Below, piece by piece: positions 63,185 through 64,000 of a DNA stretch of 64,000 nt. The translations under genes were made by a program, and so were the position numbers. This DNA is from Paracyclopina nana (lineage: Eukaryota; Arthropoda; Copepoda; Cyclopoida; Cyclopettidae): contig JAGUCH010000008.1 of assembly GCA_019096065.1 (NCBI GenBank), positions 67,001 to 131,000 of the forward strand, given 5' to 3'. The notes under the pieces were generated by a model. The model made no database searches, was not told where the DNA came from, and saw only the letters and a list, made by a program, of their open reading frames with translations. Within the stretch, counting starts at the first letter, position 1, and the number at the start of each line of letters is the position of its first letter.

Positions 63185-63768
63185 TATATACAGTCTGTTT
63201 CAGAGATTTCTACGCACTTTGAAATCAAAAGTTTGTGTTACGGATTTGATAAATGCTAGACATAATGGATATCGTTGGAAACCTTGAAACTCTGGTCTTC
63301 TTTTTCATTAATATCACTTTTGATAAAAATTAATTAAGATTTGGATCAAAAGCCTAAAATAAAAAAGCACTCAAAAATGGCACCCATTTTTTGATGGCAA
63401 TGCACACATTTCAAAATGGTCAAAATTGCGAATTTTGACGTTTTTTTTTTTTCGATAAAGGATAAATTGTTCTTCTCAGCATTAAAATACTAATGGTTCA
63501 TCAGTGATTTTGATTTTATTATGAAAATGCTTGATTTTAGCTGCATTCAGTAGGTGAAAAATTGCACTTTTGCTCTAAAAAAGTTGCCACAGAAAAATTT
63601 AATTTTCTTATCTTTTTTATTTTTATTTTGGGATTTTCACTGCTACAAAATAGATGGCAAAAGATTCAAGCTTTCCAACGATATCCATTTTGTACCGCAT
63701 TTCTCAAATCCGCAACACAAACTTTTGATTTCAAAGTGCGTAGAATTCTCTGAAACAGGCTGTATATA
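63185..63768. mobile_element. 580-bp inverted-repeat element (MITE-like)
   Basis: TATATACAGTCTGTTTCAGA at 63186 and its near complement ending TGTATATA at 63768 define terminal inverted repeats of about 95 bp (shared ACGCACTTTGAAATCAAAAG, TTTGTGTT, CCAACGATATCCAT). The interior is AT-rich and noncoding. TA-rich ends would fit a Tc1/mariner-type MITE, which is an inference. Confidence 0.8.
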
Positions 63769-64000
63769 TATTTTTTTTGCCAAGAAAATCTTTCAATTGT
63801 TCATTATAAGTTAAATTACATTTCAAATAACGATAAAAGAGAGAAATAACTCTTTTCGTGTCATGTTTTTAAGCGCAACAATTGACCGAAAAACTGAGGC
63901 AACCTTTCATTAAATAAGCTCTAATATTTTACCATTTTGACACATCATTATTTTTTATTAAAAAATTAATTGATGATTTGCAATTGCTTGTTGAATTCTT

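Overview
The window is eukaryotic nuclear DNA from an invertebrate animal. It is AT-rich, with spliced genes (GT-AG introns plus one GC-AG intron), AATAAA signals and animal gene families: GALNT2, RAD21, a neuropeptide GPCR, a DEG/ENaC channel, an SLC16-like carrier and two short-chain dehydrogenases. An arthropod, perhaps a crustacean such as a copepod, is my best guess; nothing here proves it. Gene models were built by eye from open frames, splice sites and phase matching. Every proposed junction keeps frame.

Layout. 1-965 (+): end of an unrecognised gene. 2431-21474 (-): complete eight-exon GALNT2-type gene (582 aa). Its second intron contains, on the other strand, a complete four-exon 15-PGDH-like SDR gene (11040-13221). 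21475-29928: GC-rich promoter of GALNT2, then repeats, then the GC-rich promoter of RAD21. 29929-33127 (+): RAD21 cohesin subunit (684 aa). 35710-38419 (-): SLC16/MCT-like transporter (527 aa). 39100-46769 (-): membrane-anchored retinol/steroid dehydrogenase-like SDR (372 aa). 46770-52373: intergenic repeats. 52374-54561 (+): FMRFamide-receptor-like GPCR (541 aa), followed by three decayed tandem copies of its 3' end. 56557-61188 (-): DEG/ENaC channel. 61189-64000: tRNA-like sequences and inverted-repeat elements.

The genes do not form an obvious pathway. The noncoding DNA is what stands out. (1) A 14-mer, AATAATCCACTGTG, often paired with GCGCATACT, recurs about 30 times on both strands, always outside exons. 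(2) Many introns and 3' ends carry a tandem array found at no other locus, and several arrays contain the local splice site or stop codon in their unit. (3) Short GC-rich hairpins recur, often in short introns. (4) There are five copies of a repeat family with an AGATGGCGC-type end, several inverted-repeat elements and about nine tRNA-like sequences. A perfect CTCF-type core lies just upstream of the nested gene.
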